Assembly: GCA_045578305.1 (NCBI GenBank)
Contig: JAZNKA010000022.1
Coordinates: forward strand, 1 to 24,379
DNA from: SIG440 sp045578305
GTDB taxonomy: Bacteria; Bacillota; Clostridia; Monoglobales; Monoglobaceae
Length of the DNA: 24,379 nt
Reading direction: 5' to 3'
Position numbers and translations under genes: made by a program. Shown here in pieces: positions 21,515 through 24,379 of the stretch (within the stretch, counting starts at the first letter, position 1; each line of letters begins with the position of its first letter). The notes under the pieces were generated by a model. It made no database searches and was not told the origin of the DNA. It saw nothing but the letters and a program-made list of their open reading frames with translations.

Positions 21515-22843
21515 TTAATCTTCCTCCACTTTTCCATACAAATCAAACTCTGTATAATCTTCGATTTTTACCAAAACAAACTCGCCGGAATTCAGCTTTT
21601 TTGATGCTGTAAAAAACACCTTTCCGTCGATTTCTTCCGAGTCACCATATGTTCTGCCATAATACTGTTTTATAATAGCATCATATCCCTCGACCAAAAC
21701 CTCAAAAGTCTTGCCTTTTCGTCTCATATTAAGTTCTTCCGAGACTGCCGCCTGGTCAACCATTATGGTTTCCTGACGGACAAGCTTTGTTTCTTCATCA
21801 AGCTGACCGTCAAGCTTTGCAGCCGGTGTTCCCTCCTCCTGCGAATATGCAAATGCTCCAAGTCTGTCAAACTCTGCAGCCGTAACAAACTCCCGTAATT
21901 CTTCAAACTGCTCGTCCGTCTCGCCGGGGAATCCCACTATCAAGGTTGTGCGTATTACCGCATCCGGTATGTCTGTACGGATTTTTTCAACCAGGTCGAT
22001 TATTTGTTTTTTGTTCGTTCTGCGCCCCATTCGTTTGAGTACATCATCGTTGCAGTGCTGAATGGGTATGTCAAAATAATTGCAAATTTTATCGATTTTG
22101 GCAATTGTTTCTATCAATTGATCGGTCAAAAGTTCAGGGTAAAGATAGTGAAGTCTTATCCATCTGAGGTTTTCAATTTCAGCAAGTCTTTCCAAAAGCT
22201 CGCTCAGCTTGTACTCACCATACAAATCAATGCCATAACGTGTGGTATCCTGTGCAATAACAACAAGCTCTTTTGCGCCCTTCTCAACCAAAGTCTTTGC
22301 CTCGGCCAAAATATCTTCCATACTACGGCTTCTGTACTTTCCTCTGATTGATGGAATAACACAATAAGTACAATGATTGTCACAGCCCTCGGCTATCTTT
22401 AAATACGCCATATACGGTGGAGTAGTTGTGGTGCGCCGCAAACCATCCTCATTTGCATAAGTATCCGAGCAATAAACATTAACTTTTTCTTTATCATAAT
22501 CTTTGAGGATTTCTGCAATCCTCTGATAGTCGTTTGTTCCAATTACAATATCAACCTCGGGAAGTTCTGTCTTAAGCTCGTCTTTATATCTTTGGCTCAT
22601 ACATCCCGTAACAACCAAAATCTTATTTTTGTCTTTTTCTTTGTGTTGTGCATGCTCCAGTATGCAATCAATTGATTCCTGTTTTGCAGAATCAATAAAA
22701 GCACAAGTATTGACAATCATTATATCCGCTTCTTCTTCGTCAGCAACAATGGAAAAATCGTTATCCTCCAAAATGCCAAGCATCTGCTCGGCATCTACCA
22801 GATTTTTCGAGCAACCCAACGAAACAATTGAGACCTTTTTCAC
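21515..22843 (-). CDS. rimO: Ribosomal protein uS12 methylthiotransferase RimO (GTG start)
   Basis: RimO adds a methylthio group to an aspartate of ribosomal protein S12 using two [4Fe-4S] clusters. The 442-residue protein has the N-terminal UPF0004 domain with Cys11, Cys47 and Cys81, the radical SAM motif Cys154/Cys158/Cys161 (EGCDNHCTYC), and a C-terminal TRAM domain (about 378-440). IPSIRGKYRSR after the cluster motif fits RimO/MiaB; the short SLGCSKNLVDAEQ start favours RimO over MiaB. Translation starts at GTG, whose bases overlap the recX stop (GTGA). AGAGGTGA is about 9 nt upstream. Confidence 0.95.
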   Translation of the reverse strand: MKKVSIVSLGCSKNLVDAEQMLGILEDNDFSIVADEEEADIMIVNTCAFIDSAKQESIDCILEHAQHKEKDKNKILVVTGCMSQRYKDELKTELPEVDIVIGTNDYQRIAEILKDYDKEKVNVYCSDTYANEDGLRRTTTTPPYMAYLKIAEGCDNHCTYCVIPSIRGKYRSRSMEDILAEAKTLVEKGAKELVVIAQDTTRYGIDLYGEYKLSELLERLAEIENLRWIRLHYLYPELLTDQLIETIAKIDKICNYFDIPIQHCNDDVLKRMGRRTNKKQIIDLVEKIRTDIPDAVIRTTLIVGFPGETDEQFEELREFVTAAEFDRLGAFAYSQEEGTPAAKLDGQLDEETKLVRQETIMVDQAAVSEELNMRRKGKTFEVLVEGYDAIIKQYYGRTYGDSEEIDGKVFFTASKKLNSGEFVLVKIEDYTEFDLYGKVEED

Positions 22844-23319
22844 TCCATATCACCTCTGTCCACACATATATCAAGTTTTTTGAAGCACTTGTTTATATCA
22901 TAAATACTGTACCCACGCCTTACAAGATGCATTTTGGCTTTTTCCAACTCCTTAAAATCCGAAAAACGAGTATCACCAAACCGGATTGAAACATACTTTT
23001 CAAGGCTTTCTTCTTCATTTACCTCAGCTTCTTCTGCCGCTTTTTCGACAACCCCTGTGGAAATCCCCTTTGCAACAAGTTCCTGCCTTATGCGATACAT
23101 CCCCTTAAGCCCGATATTTAAAGCATCGTGTATATACATTTTTGCATATTCGCGGTCATCAAGTATCCCGGCACTGCAAAATTCGGCAACCGTTCTTTCG
23201 GCAATGTCTTTCTCGCAGCCGTTTTGAACAAGCTTGCTATATATTTCCTGACATGTATATGCCTTAAATCCCAATCGCTTGGCGACAAATTTTTTCGCTT
23301 GTTCGAGATCCATATGCAT
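22840..23319 (-). CDS. recX: RecX-family regulator of RecA
   Basis: RecX binds RecA filaments and limits their activity. The 159-residue protein consists of repeated three-helix units (AKKFVAKRLGFKAYTCQEIYSKL; then FCSAGILDDREYAKMYIHDALN and MYRIRQELVAKGIS) as in the family. The position directly after recA (23-nt gap) confirms the call. The start at 23319 has GAGGAT upstream; a second ATG two codons later is also possible. It overlaps rimO by 4 nt at its end. Confidence 0.92.
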   Translation of the reverse strand: MHMDLEQAKKFVAKRLGFKAYTCQEIYSKLVQNGCEKDIAERTVAEFCSAGILDDREYAKMYIHDALNIGLKGMYRIRQELVAKGISTGVVEKAAEEAEVNEEESLEKYVSIRFGDTRFSDFKELEKAKMHLVRRGYSIYDINKCFKKLDICVDRGDME

Positions 23320-23342
23320 TCTTTACACAATCCTCACAGAAT

Positions 23343-24379
23343 TTATTTTTTCTTGGCAGGCTTGGGTACCGGTCTGAACTCAGTCGAAACCACATCCCCT
23401 GATTCGCTTGTTTCGTTCGCCAACCTGAGCCCTGCTTTTTCGCGAATTTTTGTTTCGAGTTCTGCGCACAAAGCAGCATCACTTTCAAGAAGTTTCTTTA
23501 CTGCCTCTCTGCCCTGTCCTAATTTCTCATCATTGTACGAAAACCACGAACCTGACTTTTGAATAACTCCAAAATCTACGCCTACATCAATGATGTTACC
23601 TTCTTTGGATATTCCTTCGCCATAGATAATGTCAAACTCTGCTTCTTTAAACGGTGGTGCAACCTTGTTTTTGACAACCTTAACACGGGTGTGGTTGCCC
23701 ACTGCGCCCTCGTCACCTTTCACAGTTTCGGTGCGTCTTACATCAAGTCTTACCGAAGCATAATATTTGAGAGCACGACCGCCCGCTGTTGTTTCGGGGT
23801 TGCCGAACATAACGCCAACTTTTTCGCGGAGCTGATTGATAAATATTGCTGTTGTATTTGATTTGCTTACAACCGAAGTGAGCTTTCTGAGTGCCTGAGA
23901 CATAAGTCTTGCCTGAAGCCCCACGTGTGAATCACCCATCAGTCCTTCGATTTCCTGCTTTGGAACAAGAGCCGCAACCGAGTCAATAACAATTACATCA
24001 ATCGCACCCGAGCGGACAAGCTGTTCGGTAATTTCAAGAGCCTGTTCACCGGTATCAGGCTGCGAAACAATCAAATCATCAATTCTGACACCAAGCTTTT
24101 CGGCATAAACCGGATCCAAAGCATGTTCGGCATCTATAAACGCCGCTTCGCCGCCAAGCTTTTGTGCTTCGGCAACGATATGCAAAGCAACGGTTGTTTT
24201 TCCCGAAGATTCAGGTCCATAAATTTCAATAATTCTTCCCCTGGGAACACCGCCAATACCAAGCGCGATATCAAGAGACATAGACCCTGTCGGGATAGCC
24301 TCGACTTCCACGCTTGTTTTTTCGCCCAGACGCATCACTGCTCCTGCACCATATTGTTTTTCTATCTGTCCGAAGACAC
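23343..24379 (-). CDS. recA: Recombinase RecA (N-terminus beyond right edge)
   Basis: RecA is the ATP-dependent strand-exchange protein and SOS co-protease. An apparent start at GTG 24338 is only the first start-like codon. The frame stays open to the window edge and reads VFGQIEKQYGAGAVMRLGE, the usual RecA N-terminal region, so the true start lies outside, probably about 10-25 codons away. Visible motifs are Walker A GPESSGKTT, DAEHALDP, Walker B VIVIDSVAAL, and the L2 region NQLREKVGVMFGNPETTAGG. The lysine-rich C-terminus (KPAKKK) is present. The promoter and any LexA site lie beyond the window. It is followed 23 nt later by recX. Confidence 0.98.
   Translation of the reverse strand, partial: VFGQIEKQYGAGAVMRLGEKTSVEVEAIPTGSMSLDIALGIGGVPRGRIIEIYGPESSGKTTVALHIVAEAQKLGGEAAFIDAEHALDPVYAEKLGVRIDDLIVSQPDTGEQALEITEQLVRSGAIDVIVIDSVAALVPKQEIEGLMGDSHVGLQARLMSQALRKLTSVVSKSNTTAIFINQLREKVGVMFGNPETTAGGRALKYYASVRLDVRRTETVKGDEGAVGNHTRVKVVKNKVAPPFKEAEFDIIYGEGISKEGNIIDVGVDFGVIQKSGSWFSYNDEKLGQGREAVKKLLESDAALCAELETKIREKAGLRLANETSESGDVVSTEFRPVPKPAKKK

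Noticed and set aside
24338..24379. recA start at GTG 24338
   Set aside because: The frame continues to the window edge with the conserved RecA N-terminal sequence (QIEKQYGAGAVM), so the gene is simply cut by the window.
1..24379. Mobile elements, CRISPR arrays, phage or defence systems
   Set aside because: No transposase, integrase, direct-repeat array or defence-type protein is present; gene order and composition look like core chromosome.

Overview
The window looks like chromosomal DNA from a low-GC, strictly anaerobic Firmicute of the class Clostridia. The evidence is the combination of an Hdr-type electron-bifurcation module, rubrerythrin, a T-box leader on pheST, an FMN riboswitch on a RibU-type ECF transporter, the Firmicutes block spoVB-like/mazG/rqcP, a probable DUF6514 protein, Shine-Dalgarno sites ahead of nearly every gene, and the order recA-recX-rimO-pgsA. 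Almost every gene is on the minus strand. Only a small island at 12.8-13.6 kb is on the plus strand. I see no insertion sequence, phage gene, CRISPR array, tRNA or rRNA.

Right to left, in the direction of minus-strand transcription: recA (cut by the right edge), recX, rimO and pgsA are tightly packed (23.3-21.0 kb). Next come acpP with its own promoter, rnc (TTG start), an Elp3-like radical SAM protein, luxS and a B12-binding radical SAM protein (20.9-17.0 kb). A cation:proton antiporter with its own promoter, a creatininase-family amidohydrolase, a VanZ-like protein and rubrerythrin follow (16.9-13.7 kb). The plus-strand island holds a small DUF6514-like protein and a DtxR/MntR-like regulator with a reduced metal site. 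It contains a perfect 15-bp inverted repeat overlapping a consensus promoter, and ends in a bidirectional terminator shared with rubrerythrin.

The left half holds a SpoVB/MurJ-type flippase, MazG and RqcP. After these comes a 336-bp gap with a full-consensus promoter and a Phe T-box leader (TTC specifier, T-box core, terminator) ahead of pheS-pheT. An FMN riboswitch with terminator precedes ribU. The last transcription unit (4.9 kb to the left edge) encodes a lactate/malate dehydrogenase-family enzyme, HdrB, HdrC, HdrA, MvhD and a partial FrhB/FlxB-like protein.

The most interesting part is that last unit. It places a soluble NAD-dependent 2-hydroxyacid dehydrogenase in one probable operon with a complete HdrABC-MvhD core and an FrhB/FlxB-like partner. 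The dehydrogenase carries Arg at the classical Gln/Arg specificity position, which favours malate over lactate. Both non-cubane-cluster CCG motifs of HdrB are intact. I infer that NADH from hydroxyacid oxidation, or NADH consumed in oxaloacetate or pyruvate reduction, is coupled to ferredoxin and a thiol/disulfide or other acceptor by flavin-based bifurcation. The acceptor cannot be read from the sequence. Other points for a second look are a MazG whose C-terminal domain has lost its acidic residues, and the DtxR-like regulator with its palindromic promoter.
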